Shown here one piece after another: positions 21,908 to 30,521 of a stretch of 32,123 nucleotides of DNA. Position numbers and translations under genes: made by a program. The stretch's first letter is position 1. Each line of letters opens with the position of its first letter. Source of the DNA: Phenylobacterium sp. Lineage in GTDB: Bacteria; Pseudomonadota; Alphaproteobacteria; Caulobacterales; Caulobacteraceae. The stretch is from NCBI RefSeq assembly GCF_016793225.1, contig NZ_JAEUMN010000185.1, positions 1 to 32,123 of the forward strand, given 5' to 3'. The notes beneath the pieces are model-generated. The model searched no databases. It saw only the letters and a program-made list of their open reading frames with translations, and had not been told where the DNA came from.

Positions 21908-22719
21908 TGCGGCGGCGGACGGTGCTCGGCCTGGGCGCGGCGCTGGCCGCGCGCCCGGCCTTCGCCATCGACCCCGGCGTCGTCGCCGGCGGGTATCGGG
22001 ACGACGAGGCCGAGGTCGGCTTCACCCACGCCGTGGCGGTCGAGCGGGACAACACCGAAGGGCTGCTGGACTCCGACCGCGAGATCCGGCTGGCGCTCAC
22101 CGACCGCGATGTGCCCGCCCGCGCGCTGTTCGGCCAGGCCTTCCCGCCGATCTGGTGGATGGCCGCCCAGGGGCAGGTGAGGGGCGTCCTGCTGTCGTTC
22201 GATCCGGCCGACCGCACGGGGATGGTGGTCACCGTGCTCGCACGGCCCGAGCCGGGCGCCTCGCTGGCGAACATCTCCATCACCAACACCGAGGGACTCT
22301 GGGAAAGGCTCGAGGTCTCGCCGACGCGGATCGTGGGCGCGCTTCGGAAGGAGGCGAGCGAGACCCTGGCCGCGACGTTCAGCGCGCCGGTGTTCCGCGA
22401 CCGCCTCGTGGCGGACCTGAAGGGGCCGGCGGCCGCGGCGTCGGAGCCGGCCCAGGCCGTGCTGGCGCGGGCCCAGGCGCTGGCTCGCGGGGACATGGCG
22501 GCCGCGCGATCGCTTTCGACCGCGGAGTCCGCGGCTGGCCTGGACGGGTTCTCGCCGGAGACCCTGGCGCTCGCGAAGCGCGAGATCCCGAAGCTGATCG
22601 CGCGCCTCAAGGCCGTCAAGCGCGTGGTGGTCCGGGAGCAGACGGCGGTGGTCTTCCTGGGACCGCGCGAATACGCCACCGCGACCCGCGAAGGCGGCGT
22701 CTGGAAGGTCGCAGACTAG
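21907..22719 (+). CDS. Exported hypothetical protein with Tat-like signal
   Basis: A 270-residue protein whose N-terminus MRRRTVLGLGAALAARPAFA looks like a short twin-arginine signal with cleavage near AFA (about residue 20). The mature part is mixed, with ITNTEGLWERLEVSPTRIVGALRKE near 120-140 and a C-terminal EYATATREGGVWKVAD that resembles DUF4864-like or NTF2-like ends. I do not recognise the family with confidence. The ATG shares a base with the GST stop (TGATG), so it is coupled to the operon. Its stop codon lies on a CTAG shared with the convergent monooxygenase gene. Confidence 0.65.
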   Translation: MRRRTVLGLGAALAARPAFAIDPGVVAGGYRDDEAEVGFTHAVAVERDNTEGLLDSDREIRLALTDRDVPARALFGQAFPPIWWMAAQGQVRGVLLSFDPADRTGMVVTVLARPEPGASLANISITNTEGLWERLEVSPTRIVGALRKEASETLAATFSAPVFRDRLVADLKGPAAAASEPAQAVLARAQALARGDMAAARSLSTAESAAGLDGFSPETLALAKREIPKLIARLKAVKRVVVREQTAVVFLGPREYATATREGGVWKVAD

Positions 22720-23744
22720 GCGGCGGCCTGGGCGGCGTGCTGCGCCGCGATCAGCTCCAGCGAGGTGATCCGGTCGGCCAGCGACGGCCCCGTGGCCATC
22801 ACGAACACCTCGTCGGCGCCCGCCCGTCCGGCCTTCGCCCGCAGCTGGGCGTGCACGCCCGCAGCGTCGCCCGCGATGCTGCGGCTTTCCACGTCGGCGA
22901 GAAGCGGGGTGTCCTTCCGTTCGCGGAGGAAGGCCTCGGCCTCGTCGACGTCGCCGAAGCGGCGCCGGCGGCCCGACAGCATCGAGACGGTCGACGCCCG
23001 CCGCAGCGCATCGCCCCGCCAGCCGGCCTCCTGCGTCTCGGCGGCGTAAGCGACCACCGCCGTGCCCGCCCAAGGCTCGCTGCGGAACGCCGAGGGGCGA
23101 AAAGCCTCGCGGTAGGCGGCGATCGACGAGGTCGCCTCGCGCCGGGCGATGAACTCGGCGAAGACCAGGCCCACGCCCATCACCCCCGCGAAGGCCGCGC
23201 TCTCCTCCGACGTGCAGAGGAGGAAGACGTCCGGGTGCGACGGGCCCGAGGGGTTGGCCTTGATGTCGTGGATCGGGTGGCCCTGCGGGATCGGGACCTT
23301 GCCGCCGGCGTCCAGCAGCCAGGCCGAGAGCAGCTGGAAGTACTGCGGGAAGGCGTCGGACCCCACGGAGCGCAGGGCCCCGCCGGTGCGGGCGTCCGCC
23401 CCGAGCGCGCGGCCCAGGCCCAGGTCGATCCGGCCAGGCGCCAGCGCCTCCAGCTCCATGAAGGTCTCGGCCACCTTCAGCGGCGAGTAGTTGACCAGCA
23501 TGACCCCGCCCGACCCGAGCCGGATGGTCGAGGTGACCTGCGTCAGCGCCGCGATCAGGATCTCGGGGTTGGGCGAGCCCAGGCCCGCGATGTTGTGGTG
23601 CTCGGCGACCCAGAAGCGGTGGTAGCCCAGCCGTTCCGCCGCGCGGGCCACGTCCAGCGTCTCGCGCACCGCCTGAGCCTGGGTCGCGTCTCCCGTCACC
23701 GGCGACAGGTCGAGGACCGACAGCTTCGTCGCTGGCGCGGCCAT
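22716..23744 (-). CDS. LLM-class flavin-dependent oxidoreductase (luciferase-like)
   Basis: A 342-residue bacterial-luciferase-like monooxygenase of the MsnO8-type subgroup. Marks are the N-terminal LSVLDLSPVT, AERLGYHRFWVAEHHNIAGLGSPNPEILIAALT (residues about 37-69), RLGSGGVMLVNYSPLKVAETF, and LAPGRIDLGLGRALG. They form the TIM-barrel flavin site, which uses FMNH2 or F420-type cofactors. The substrate is unknown. The ATG at 23744 follows GAGG closely; the frame remains open through the upstream gene, but this Met matches family N-termini. It lies 2 bp after a PaaI-type thioesterase gene, so the two are an operon. Its stop overlaps that of the convergent exported-protein gene by four bases. 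Confidence 0.92.
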   Translation of the reverse strand: MAAPATKLSVLDLSPVTGDATQAQAVRETLDVARAAERLGYHRFWVAEHHNIAGLGSPNPEILIAALTQVTSTIRLGSGGVMLVNYSPLKVAETFMELEALAPGRIDLGLGRALGADARTGGALRSVGSDAFPQYFQLLSAWLLDAGGKVPIPQGHPIHDIKANPSGPSHPDVFLLCTSEESAAFAGVMGVGLVFAEFIARREATSSIAAYREAFRPSAFRSEPWAGTAVVAYAAETQEAGWRGDALRRASTVSMLSGRRRRFGDVDEAEAFLRERKDTPLLADVESRSIAGDAAGVHAQLRAKAGRAGADEVFVMATGPSLADRITSLELIAAQHAAQAAA

Positions 23745-23746
23745 CC

Positions 23747-24214
23747 TCAGCTCCCTCTCGGGCGGGTCTTCTTCAGCACGGAGGAGAAGCTGGCCACGGG
23801 CTCGTCGCCGTTGGTGATCAGGCCCCGGACGAAGACCATGCTCTTGCCGGCCTTCACCACCTCGCCGCGGCATTCGACCAGGTCGCCGATGCGGGCGGTG
23901 CCGACCAGTTCGCAGTTGAAGGTCGCGGTGACGGTCTGGCTGCCCTCGATGGCGTCGCGGGCCAGCACGAACAGGGAGAAGTCGGCGAAGGTCATCACGC
24001 AGCCGCCGTGCATGAACATGCCGCCGTTCATGTGCTTGTGCTCGGCCCGGAAGGCGCACACCGGGCGGCCGTCGTCGTCGAAGCGGAAGTAGAACGGCCC
24101 GGCGAGGTCCTCGAACGGGTCGCCTCCGGGATAGCAGCGCCAGCCCTTCCATTCGCCCTCGGTCACCATCGTGAGCTTCGAGACGTAGCTGTTGTCCGCG
24201 GCTTCGCCGTCCAT
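23747..24214 (-). CDS. PaaI-type hotdog thioesterase
   Basis: A 155-residue single hotdog-fold protein. The core pattern HMNGGMFMHGGCVMTFADFSLFVLAR (residues about 61-86) with a following TATFNCELVGTARIGDLVECRGEVVKAGKSMVFVRG fits PaaI/YbgC-related acyl-CoA thioesterases, in which the HGG loop and the Asp (in FADF) take part in catalysis. The N-terminal 45 residues hold an extra strand region. It hydrolyses an acyl- or aryl-CoA; the exact substrate is unknown. It is upstream of, and probably cotranscribed with, the luciferase-like gene, and divergent from a small exported protein across 111 bp. Confidence 0.87.
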   Translation of the reverse strand: MDGEAADNSYVSKLTMVTEGEWKGWRCYPGGDPFEDLAGPFYFRFDDDGRPVCAFRAEHKHMNGGMFMHGGCVMTFADFSLFVLARDAIEGSQTVTATFNCELVGTARIGDLVECRGEVVKAGKSMVFVRGLITNGDEPVASFSSVLKKTRPRGS

Positions 24215-24325
24215 AACCCCTCCCGCGCGCGCCCCACGCGAACCGTTTGCCCGGCGCAGGTTCGAACACTAGTTTGACGCTCCGCTTACAGCCCATCGGG
24301 GGGCCGTCATGCAAGGCCGCACAAC

Positions 24326-24622
24326 ATGCTGAGCCTCATCGCCGCGATGATCCTGGCCGCCGCCCAGCCGCCGGCCGACGGCACGGCGCCGGTCGCGCCG
24401 CCGCCGTCCGCGCAGGGCGGCCCGGCGAAGCCCGCGCCGCTGCCCGCGTCCCAGGCGGTCGACGCCAACGGCGTGCCGGCGTGGGCCAAGCGCAAGCACC
24501 GCCAGCCGGTCCAGTCCTGCGAAACCCGTCCCAACATCGGGGTCGAGACGTGGCGGCAACGCTACGACAGCACCGGCAAGGACCTGCTGAAGCCCAAGCC
24601 GCCCACCTTCACCTGCCACTAG
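24326..24622 (+). CDS. Small exported hypothetical protein, Pro/Ala-rich
   Basis: A 98-residue protein with a short hydrophobic N-terminus (MLSLIAAMILAAAQPP) that looks like a signal peptide. A Pro/Ala-rich stretch follows (about 15-48), then a more conserved-looking end: WAKRKHRQPVQSCETRPNIGVETWRQRYDSTGKD and a C-terminal Cys (FTCH). The two cysteines could pair in the periplasm. No family recognised. Host-like composition and a following gene 27 bp away support it as real. Confidence 0.6.
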   Translation: MLSLIAAMILAAAQPPADGTAPVAPPPSAQGGPAKPAPLPASQAVDANGVPAWAKRKHRQPVQSCETRPNIGVETWRQRYDSTGKDLLKPKPPTFTCH

Positions 24623-24649
24623 ACGCCACACTTCGGAAGGACTGCCCGC

Positions 24650-25798
24650 ATGGCGCTCGACGCCGAGACCCGCGACCAGCTGATCGACACCGTCCGCCGC
24701 TTCGTCACCGAGCGGCTCCGTCCCCTGGAGGCCCAGGTGGCGGAGGACGACGCCATGCCGCAGGACGTGGTCGACGAGATGAAGGGCCTGGGTCTCTTCG
24801 GCCTGTCGATCCCTGAACAGTACGGCGGCCTGGACCTCTCCATGGAGGACGAGTGCCTGGTCGTCGTCGAGCTGGGGCGGACCAGCCCGGCCTTCCGCTC
24901 GACCTTCGGCACCAACGTGGGCATCGGCAGCCAGGCGCTGGTGATGTTCGGGACGGAAGCCCAGAAGGAGAAGTACCTGCCGGGCATCGCCTCGGGCGAG
25001 ATCATCACCTCGTTCGCGCTGACCGAGCCCGAGGCCGGGTCCGATTCCGGCGCCGTGCAGACCCGCGCCGTGCGCGACGGCGACCACTACGTGATCAACG
25101 GGGCAAAGCGGTACATCACCAACGCCGCGCGGGCGCACCTTTTCACGGTCATGGCCCGCACCGACCCGAACAAGCCGGGGGGCGGCGGGGTCTCGGCCTT
25201 CCTCGTCGAGCGTGACGCGCCGGGCGTCACCGTCGGCAAGGCCGAGAAGAAGATGGGCCAGCAGGGCGCGCCCGTGTCGGAGGTCTTCTTCGACAACGTC
25301 CGCGTGCCGGCCGAGAACCGCATCGGCGCCGAGGGCGAGGGCTTCAAGGTGGCCATGCAGGTGCTCGACAAGGGCCGCCTGCACATCTCGGCGCTGTGCG
25401 TGGGCGTGGCCGAGCGGCTGATCGCCGACTGCGTGGCCTATGCCTCCGATCGCAAGCAGTTCGGCCAGGCCATCAGCAGCTTCCAGCTGATCCAGGGCAT
25501 GATCGCGGATTGCAAGACCGAGGCGCTAGCGGCCAAGGCGCTGACGATGGAGACCGCCCGCAAGCGCGACGCGGGCCAGAACGTCACCATGGAGGCCGCG
25601 GCGGCCAAGTACTTCGCCTCCGAGATGGTGGGCCGGGTGGCGGACAAGGCGGTGCAGATCTTCGGCGGCGCCGGCTACATCGCGGACTACGGCATCGAGC
25701 GCTTCTACCGGGACGTCCGGATCTTCCGGATCTACGAGGGCACCAGCCAGATCCAGCAGGTGATCATCGCCCGCGAGACGCTGAAGCGGGGCGGCTGA
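24650..25798 (+). CDS. Acyl-CoA dehydrogenase
   Basis: A 382-residue FAD enzyme that makes 2-enoyl-CoA from acyl-CoA. The N-terminal helical domain is followed by the FAD-contact block FALTEPEAGSDSGAVQT (about 124-140), the beta domain with ITNAARAHLFTVMART, YASDRKQFGQAISSFQLIQ, QIFGGAGYIADYGIERFYRD, and the base in YEGTSQIQQ (about E363, equivalent to E376 of human MCAD). Chain length is not decided; short/branched-chain specificity is plausible next to branched-chain metabolism genes, but this is inference. A GGAAGGAC ribosome-binding site precedes the ATG. Its stop overlaps the next start (TGATG). Confidence 0.95.
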   Translation: MALDAETRDQLIDTVRRFVTERLRPLEAQVAEDDAMPQDVVDEMKGLGLFGLSIPEQYGGLDLSMEDECLVVVELGRTSPAFRSTFGTNVGIGSQALVMFGTEAQKEKYLPGIASGEIITSFALTEPEAGSDSGAVQTRAVRDGDHYVINGAKRYITNAARAHLFTVMARTDPNKPGGGGVSAFLVERDAPGVTVGKAEKKMGQQGAPVSEVFFDNVRVPAENRIGAEGEGFKVAMQVLDKGRLHISALCVGVAERLIADCVAYASDRKQFGQAISSFQLIQGMIADCKTEALAAKALTMETARKRDAGQNVTMEAAAAKYFASEMVGRVADKAVQIFGGAGYIADYGIERFYRDVRIFRIYEGTSQIQQVIIARETLKRGG

Positions 25799-26061
25799 TG
25801 AGCGCCGCCGTCGAAGCGGCCATCCTCGAGCTCCTGGACAAGCTGCCGCCCGGCAAGTCGGTCTCGCCCGAGGACGTGGCCCGGGCGGTCGATTCCGCCG
25901 GCTGGCGGCGCGAGCTCGGCAAGGTGCGCGCCGTGGCCGTGGGCCTGGCGCGCGCCGGCCGGATCGTGATCCTGCGGCACAACAAGCCGGCCGATCCCGA
26001 GACCTTCAAGGGCGTCTGGCGCATGCGCCTGCCGCTGCCGGATGACGGAGCAAACTCATGA
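25798..26061 (+). CDS. DUF3253 domain protein
   Basis: An 87-residue protein that fits DUF3253: an N-terminal helical, winged-helix-like part (AAILELLDKLPPGKSVSPEDVARAV...WRRELGKVRAVAVGLARAGRIVIL) and the C-terminal family pattern KPADPETFKGVWRMRLP. Function of the family is unknown; the fold resembles small DNA-binding domains. It is translationally coupled on both sides: TGATG with the acyl-CoA dehydrogenase and ATGA with the GST. Confidence 0.82.
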   Translation: MSAAVEAAILELLDKLPPGKSVSPEDVARAVDSAGWRRELGKVRAVAVGLARAGRIVILRHNKPADPETFKGVWRMRLPLPDDGANS

Positions 26062-26705
26062 AACTCTACGGCAATTCCGCGAGCCCCTACGTGCGCAAGA
26101 CCCTGGCGTTCGCGGCCGAGAAGGGGATGGCGCTGGAGCTGGTCGCGGCCGGCATGGGCGGCGGTCCGCCCGAGTTCAGGCTCGCCAGCCCATTCGGCAA
26201 GATGCCGGCCTTCCAGGACGGCGACTTCATGCTGGCCGACTCCACGGCGATCATCACCTACCTCGACGCCGTCCAGCCCGAGCCTTACCTGATCCCGACC
26301 GAGCCGAAGGCCCGGGCGCGGACCATCTGGTTCGAGGAGTTCGCCGACACGATGATGGTGGCGACCATCGGCAAGATGTTCTTCAACCGCTTCGTCGCGC
26401 CGCGGGTGATGGGGCGCGAGGGCGACCTCGCCGCCGCGGACGCCGCCGAGGCGACCGAGCTGCCGCCGATCCTCGACTATCTGGAGGGCCAGATCCCGGC
26501 CTCGGGCTTCCTGATCGAGGATCGCCTGACGCTGGCCGACCTCGCGGTGGCGAGCCCGTTCCAGAACCTGGCGCTCATCGGCGTGAAGCCGGACGCCGCG
26601 CGCTATCCCAAGGTCGCGGCGCACGCGGCCGCCATCCTGGCCCGTCCGTCGTTCGCGGGCTGGTGCGAGCAGGAGTTCCGCATGTTCGGCGTGGAGCGGG
26701 CCTAG
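26058..26705 (+). CDS. Glutathione S-transferase family protein
   Basis: A 215-residue GST unlike the copy at 21272. The N-terminal domain begins MKLYGNSASPYVRKTLAFAAEKG, with a Ser/Pro active-site segment (SASPYVRK), the cis-Pro loop FGKMPAFQDGDF and the glutathione-contacting LADSTAIITYLD. The helical C-terminal domain carries EDRLTLADLAVASPF, the conserved N-capping box. It lies third in an acyl-CoA dehydrogenase, DUF3253, GST operon with a four-base start/stop overlap. Ligand unknown. Confidence 0.92.
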   Translation: MKLYGNSASPYVRKTLAFAAEKGMALELVAAGMGGGPPEFRLASPFGKMPAFQDGDFMLADSTAIITYLDAVQPEPYLIPTEPKARARTIWFEEFADTMMVATIGKMFFNRFVAPRVMGREGDLAAADAAEATELPPILDYLEGQIPASGFLIEDRLTLADLAVASPFQNLALIGVKPDAARYPKVAAHAAAILARPSFAGWCEQEFRMFGVERA

Positions 26706-26767
26706 CCCACCCGCGTCAGCGGACCGCCTTTTCCGCTCCGGCGAGGCGCCTATAGTCGATCGCCACG

Positions 26768-27787
26768 ATGACGCGCCTCGCCCTCGTCCTCCTGCTGTTC
26801 GCGCTTTCGGCGTGCGCGCCCATGCTCCGGCAGACGGCGCTGCAGCCGCCGGCCGGCTTTGCGGGGCCCGAACTGCGCGCCGACGCCGTCGTCTCGTTCG
26901 ACGGGGCGAAGCTGGGCCTGACGACCTGGCCGGCGACGACGGGGGAGCCCTGGGCGGTGGTGGTCGCCGTCCACGGCATGAACGACTACGCCAACGCCTT
27001 CCATTTCCTGGGCGGGGCCCTGGCGGCCGAGGGCGTCACCACCATCGCCTACGACCAGCGGGGCTTCGGCCGTTCGCCGATGCGCGGGGTCTGGGCAGGG
27101 CAGGACCTCATGGTCGAGGACCTCCGCACCGTCGTCGCCCTGGCCCGCGCCCGGCATCCCGGCGCGAAGATCGCGGTGGTGGGCGAGAGCATGGGCGGCT
27201 CGGTCGCCGCGCTCGCCTTCGCCTCCGACAACCCGCCCGCCGCCGACCGGCTGATCCTCTCGGCGCCGGGAGTCTGGGGGTTCGACTCCCAGCCCCTGCC
27301 CAACAAGACGCTGCTCTGGCTCGCGGCCAACTTCACGGGCGCCAAGGTCTACACCCCGCCGCGGTGGCTCACGTCGCGCATCTACCCCACCGACAACCGC
27401 GAGGAGCTGATCGCCATGGGCCGCGACCGGCTGATGATCTGGGGCGCCCGGTCGGACACCCTCTACGGCCTCGTCAAGCTGATGGACCGCGCCGCCGACG
27501 CCATCGGCGACGACCAGGCGCCGACGCTCTACCTGTACGGCGCCAAGGACGACATCATCCCGAAGAACGCGGCGTTCAAGGCGGCGAAGGGGCTCAAGGC
27601 CTCCGACCGCTCGGCCTACTACGCCGCCGGGCATCACCTTCTGACCCGCGATCGCCAGCGCGCGGTGGTCATCGCCGACATCCTGGCCTTCATCCGCGAC
27701 GCCCAGGCCCCGCTGCCGTCGAACGCGCCGCCGATCCCGGGCGCCCGCGACACCCTGGACACCTCCCGGCGCGCCGCGGGGTTGTGA
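26768..27787 (+). CDS. Alpha/beta-hydrolase lipoprotein, monoacylglycerol lipase-like
   Basis: A 339-residue serine hydrolase. The N-terminus MTRLALVLLLFALSACAP carries a lipobox (LSAC, lipidated C16). The alpha/beta-hydrolase core shows the oxyanion HGMNDYANAF (about 69-78), YDQRGFGRS, nucleophile elbow GESMGG (S141), the acid in YGAKDDIIP (about 258-266) and His in AAGHHLL. This is the serine aminopeptidase S33/monoacylglycerol lipase layout. It probably cleaves lipid or ester substrates in the periplasm; the inner- or outer-membrane location is not decided. An 80-residue C-terminal stretch ends in a polar tail. Confidence 0.9.
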   Translation: MTRLALVLLLFALSACAPMLRQTALQPPAGFAGPELRADAVVSFDGAKLGLTTWPATTGEPWAVVVAVHGMNDYANAFHFLGGALAAEGVTTIAYDQRGFGRSPMRGVWAGQDLMVEDLRTVVALARARHPGAKIAVVGESMGGSVAALAFASDNPPAADRLILSAPGVWGFDSQPLPNKTLLWLAANFTGAKVYTPPRWLTSRIYPTDNREELIAMGRDRLMIWGARSDTLYGLVKLMDRAADAIGDDQAPTLYLYGAKDDIIPKNAAFKAAKGLKASDRSAYYAAGHHLLTRDRQRAVVIADILAFIRDAQAPLPSNAPPIPGARDTLDTSRRAAGL

Positions 27788-27847
27788 GATGGCCCGCGGG
27801 AGCGTACATCCCGCGAAAATCCTCCCCCCAGGTGTAGAGTTCGCAGC

Positions 27848-28924
27848 ATGACCTTGTTCGATTCTCCCGCATTCGAGGGTCATGAAGGCGTCCACGCCTT
27901 TTCGGATGAAAAATCCGGCCTCAAGGCGATCATCGCCGTGCACTCCACCGCCCGCGGGCCGGCCGCCGGCGGCTGCCGGATGTGGCCCTACGCCAGCGCC
28001 GCCGAGGCGCTGGACGACGCGCTGAAGCTCAGCCGCGCCATGTCGTACAAGAACGCCATGGCCGACCTGGACCTGGGCGGCGGCAAGAGCGTGATCATCG
28101 GGGACTCACGCACCCAGAAGACTCCGGCCCTGTTCGAGGCCTTCGGCCGGGCGGTCGAGGACGTCGGCGGCAAGTACTGGACCGCCGAGGACGTCGGCGT
28201 CTCGGTCGCCGACCTGCAGCACGCCCGCCGGCGCACCCGCTACGTCGCCGGCCTCGAGGGGCACCCCGCCGCCTCCGGCGACCCCAGCCCGGTGACCGCC
28301 GAGGGCGTCTTCCGAGGCGTGCGCCTCTGTGTCCGCCGCGCGCTGAACCGCGAGCTGGACGGCGTTCGCGTGGCGATCCAGGGCGTCGGCAACGTCGGCG
28401 GCTACCTGGCCAGGAAGCTGCACGCCGCCGGCGCCCGGCTCGTGCTGACGGACGTCAACGGCGAGGCGCTGCGCCGCGTGGCCGCCGAGACCGGGGCCGA
28501 GATCGTGCCGCCGTCCGCGATCTTCGACGCCGACGTGGACGTCTTCGCCCCCTGCGCGCTGGGCGGCGCCGTCAGCCTGGACACCCTGCCGCGCATCCGC
28601 GCCCGCATCATCGCCGGCGGGGCCAACAACCAGCTGGCGGACGCCGAGGCCGGCCTGGAGCTCTTCCGCCGCGGGATCCTCTACGCGCCGGACTACGTCA
28701 TCAACGGCGGCGGGATCATCAACGTGGCGGGCGAGATCCGCGCGCTGGACCGTGGCGAGGCCTTCGATCCGGCCTGGGTCGACCAGAAGCTCGACCGCCT
28801 GGCGCTCACCCTGGAGGAGGTCCTGGAGCAGGCCCGGGTGGAGCGCCGGCCGAGCCACGAGGTGGCCAACGAGATCGCTCGCGCCCGCATCCTGGGCGCC
28901 TCGGCCCGGCAGGCGGCCGCTTGA
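27848..28924 (+). CDS. Leucine dehydrogenase (Glu/Leu/Phe/Val dehydrogenase family)
   Basis: A 358-residue NAD-dependent amino acid dehydrogenase that reversibly deaminates leucine and other branched-chain amino acids to oxoacids and ammonium. Active-site residues align with Bacillus leucine dehydrogenase: K68 in SYKNA, K80 in GGGK and D115 in AEDVG, at the same residue numbers. The Rossmann motif GVGNVGGYLA follows (about 179-188), with LTDVN as the NAD-binding acidic end. NQLAD and YVINGGGIINVAGE are further family blocks. It is convergent with the Amt gene. The direct neighbourhood suggests branched-chain amino acid catabolism. Confidence 0.93.
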   Translation: MTLFDSPAFEGHEGVHAFSDEKSGLKAIIAVHSTARGPAAGGCRMWPYASAAEALDDALKLSRAMSYKNAMADLDLGGGKSVIIGDSRTQKTPALFEAFGRAVEDVGGKYWTAEDVGVSVADLQHARRRTRYVAGLEGHPAASGDPSPVTAEGVFRGVRLCVRRALNRELDGVRVAIQGVGNVGGYLARKLHAAGARLVLTDVNGEALRRVAAETGAEIVPPSAIFDADVDVFAPCALGGAVSLDTLPRIRARIIAGGANNQLADAEAGLELFRRGILYAPDYVINGGGIINVAGEIRALDRGEAFDPAWVDQKLDRLALTLEEVLEQARVERRPSHEVANEIARARILGASARQAAA

Positions 28925-29027
28925 GGGCCGGCGGCCGTGTTCAGGCGCTGATCAGCTCTGGAAGACGGGCCACGCGAACGTCCGCGCGATCTCTGCGGTG
29001 AAGTGCGGCGGCGGGGCGGACGCAGCG

Positions 29028-30335
29028 CTAGTTCTGGTACGCCCGCTCGCCGTGGGTGGACATGTCGAGGCCGTCCTCGATGGCTTCGGGCGAGGCGCGC
29101 AGGCCCACCGTGGCGCGGCACAGGAACAGGATCGCCGCAGAGGCCACCGCCGACCAGGCGCAGACCGCGGCCACGCCCAGGACCTGCACGCCCGCCTGGG
29201 CGCCCATGTCCATGCCCTCCGCATAGCCGGCGCCGCCGAACATCGGCGAGGCCAGCACGGCCACCAGCAGCGTCCCCAGGATGCCGCCCACGCCGTGGAC
29301 GGCGAAGACGTCGAGGCTGTCGTCCAGCTTGAGGCGATGCTTCACGAGTTCGACGGCGTGCAGGCAGACGACGCTCGCGAGCGCGCCCAGGACGACCCCG
29401 CCAACCGGTCCCACGAAGCCCGAGGCCGGGGTGACGGTGGCCAGGCCCGCCACCACGCCCGTGACGACGCCCACCATGCTGGCGCGGCCGAAGCGGATCT
29501 TCTCGATCACCGCCCAGACGAGGCCGGCGGTCGAAGCGGAGAGATGGGTGGCCACCAGGGCCGAGCCGGCCGCGGCGTCCGCCGCCAGCGCCGAGCCGGC
29601 GTTGAAGCCATACCAGCCGACCCAGAGCATGCCCGCGCCCATCATGGTCATGCCGGGGTTGTGCGGCGGGTGCAGCTCCTTCGGGAAGCCGTCGCGCGGG
29701 CCCAGCATGGCCACGGCCACGAGCGACGAGATGCCCGCCGTGGCGTGCACCACGAGCCCGCCGGCGTAGTCCATGACCTTGAGACCGGCGAGCCAGCCGC
29801 CGCCCCACACCCAGTGGCAGACGGGTGCGTAGACCAGCAGCAGCCACAGACCCGAGAAGAGCAGGACCGCGCCGAACTTGATCCGCTCGACGTAGGCGCC
29901 GACGATGAGGGCCGGCGTGATGATCGCGAAGGTCATCTGGAAGGCGAAGAAGACGGTCTCGGGCAGCGTGCCCGACACCGCGTCGCGGCCGCCGGGCAGG
30001 CCGAACTTGGCCAGGTCGCCGACGATCGGGTTCGCACCCGAGAAGGCCAGGCTGTAGCCGCCCAGGAGCCACAGCACCGAGCCGAGGCAGGCGATGGCCA
30101 CGCAGTGCATCATCACGCTGAGCGCGTTCTTCGACCGCACCAGGCCCGCGTAGAACAGGGCCAGACCGGGCAGCGTCATGAACAGCACCAGCGCGGTCGC
30201 CGCCAGGATCCAGGCGGTGTTGGCGGGATCGGCGGCCGGCGGCGCGGCGGGCGCCGCCGCCTGGGCGTGGGCGATGCCCGCGCCTGCCGTGAAAACGAGC
30301 GTCGAAAGTCCGGCCAGCCCCATTGCACGGCGCAT
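29028..30335 (-). CDS. amtB: Ammonium transporter (Amt/MEP/Rh family)
   Basis: A 435-residue channel with a signal peptide (MRRAMGLAGLSTLVFTAGAGIAHA) and about 11 membrane segments. Family motifs are ALFYAGLVRSKNALSVMMH, DYAGGLVVHATAGISSLVAV (first pore His) and DVFAVHGVGGILGT (second pore His), which form the twin-His pore. GGGGA lies 7 nt before the ATG. No glnK (PII) gene adjoins it, although the two are usually paired. It lies tail-to-tail with leucine dehydrogenase. No sigma-54 site was found upstream. Confidence 0.95.
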   Translation of the reverse strand: MRRAMGLAGLSTLVFTAGAGIAHAQAAAPAAPPAADPANTAWILAATALVLFMTLPGLALFYAGLVRSKNALSVMMHCVAIACLGSVLWLLGGYSLAFSGANPIVGDLAKFGLPGGRDAVSGTLPETVFFAFQMTFAIITPALIVGAYVERIKFGAVLLFSGLWLLLVYAPVCHWVWGGGWLAGLKVMDYAGGLVVHATAGISSLVAVAMLGPRDGFPKELHPPHNPGMTMMGAGMLWVGWYGFNAGSALAADAAAGSALVATHLSASTAGLVWAVIEKIRFGRASMVGVVTGVVAGLATVTPASGFVGPVGGVVLGALASVVCLHAVELVKHRLKLDDSLDVFAVHGVGGILGTLLVAVLASPMFGGAGYAEGMDMGAQAGVQVLGVAAVCAWSAVASAAILFLCRATVGLRASPEAIEDGLDMSTHGERAYQN

Positions 30336-30521
30336 CGGATCGTCCCCTTCGCCCGCGCCGCCGGCGGTTGGTCCGCCAATCTGCCTATGCGCCGGGCAAG
30401 CCCTGCATAGGGCGTGGGCAGACGCCCGGTCGACCGCCCGCCGGACAGGCGCCCGGTTGACGCCGGACTTCAATCGCGGATCGCCGGTTTTTCGGGCAGA
30501 TCGTGCCGAAATGCTGGGCAA

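Noticed and set aside
30366-30385. Possible sigma-54 promoter (TTGG-N10-GC) upstream of amtB
   Set aside because: The -12 half lacks the TTGC element and the sequence is also part of a local inverted repeat; too weak to report as a feature.
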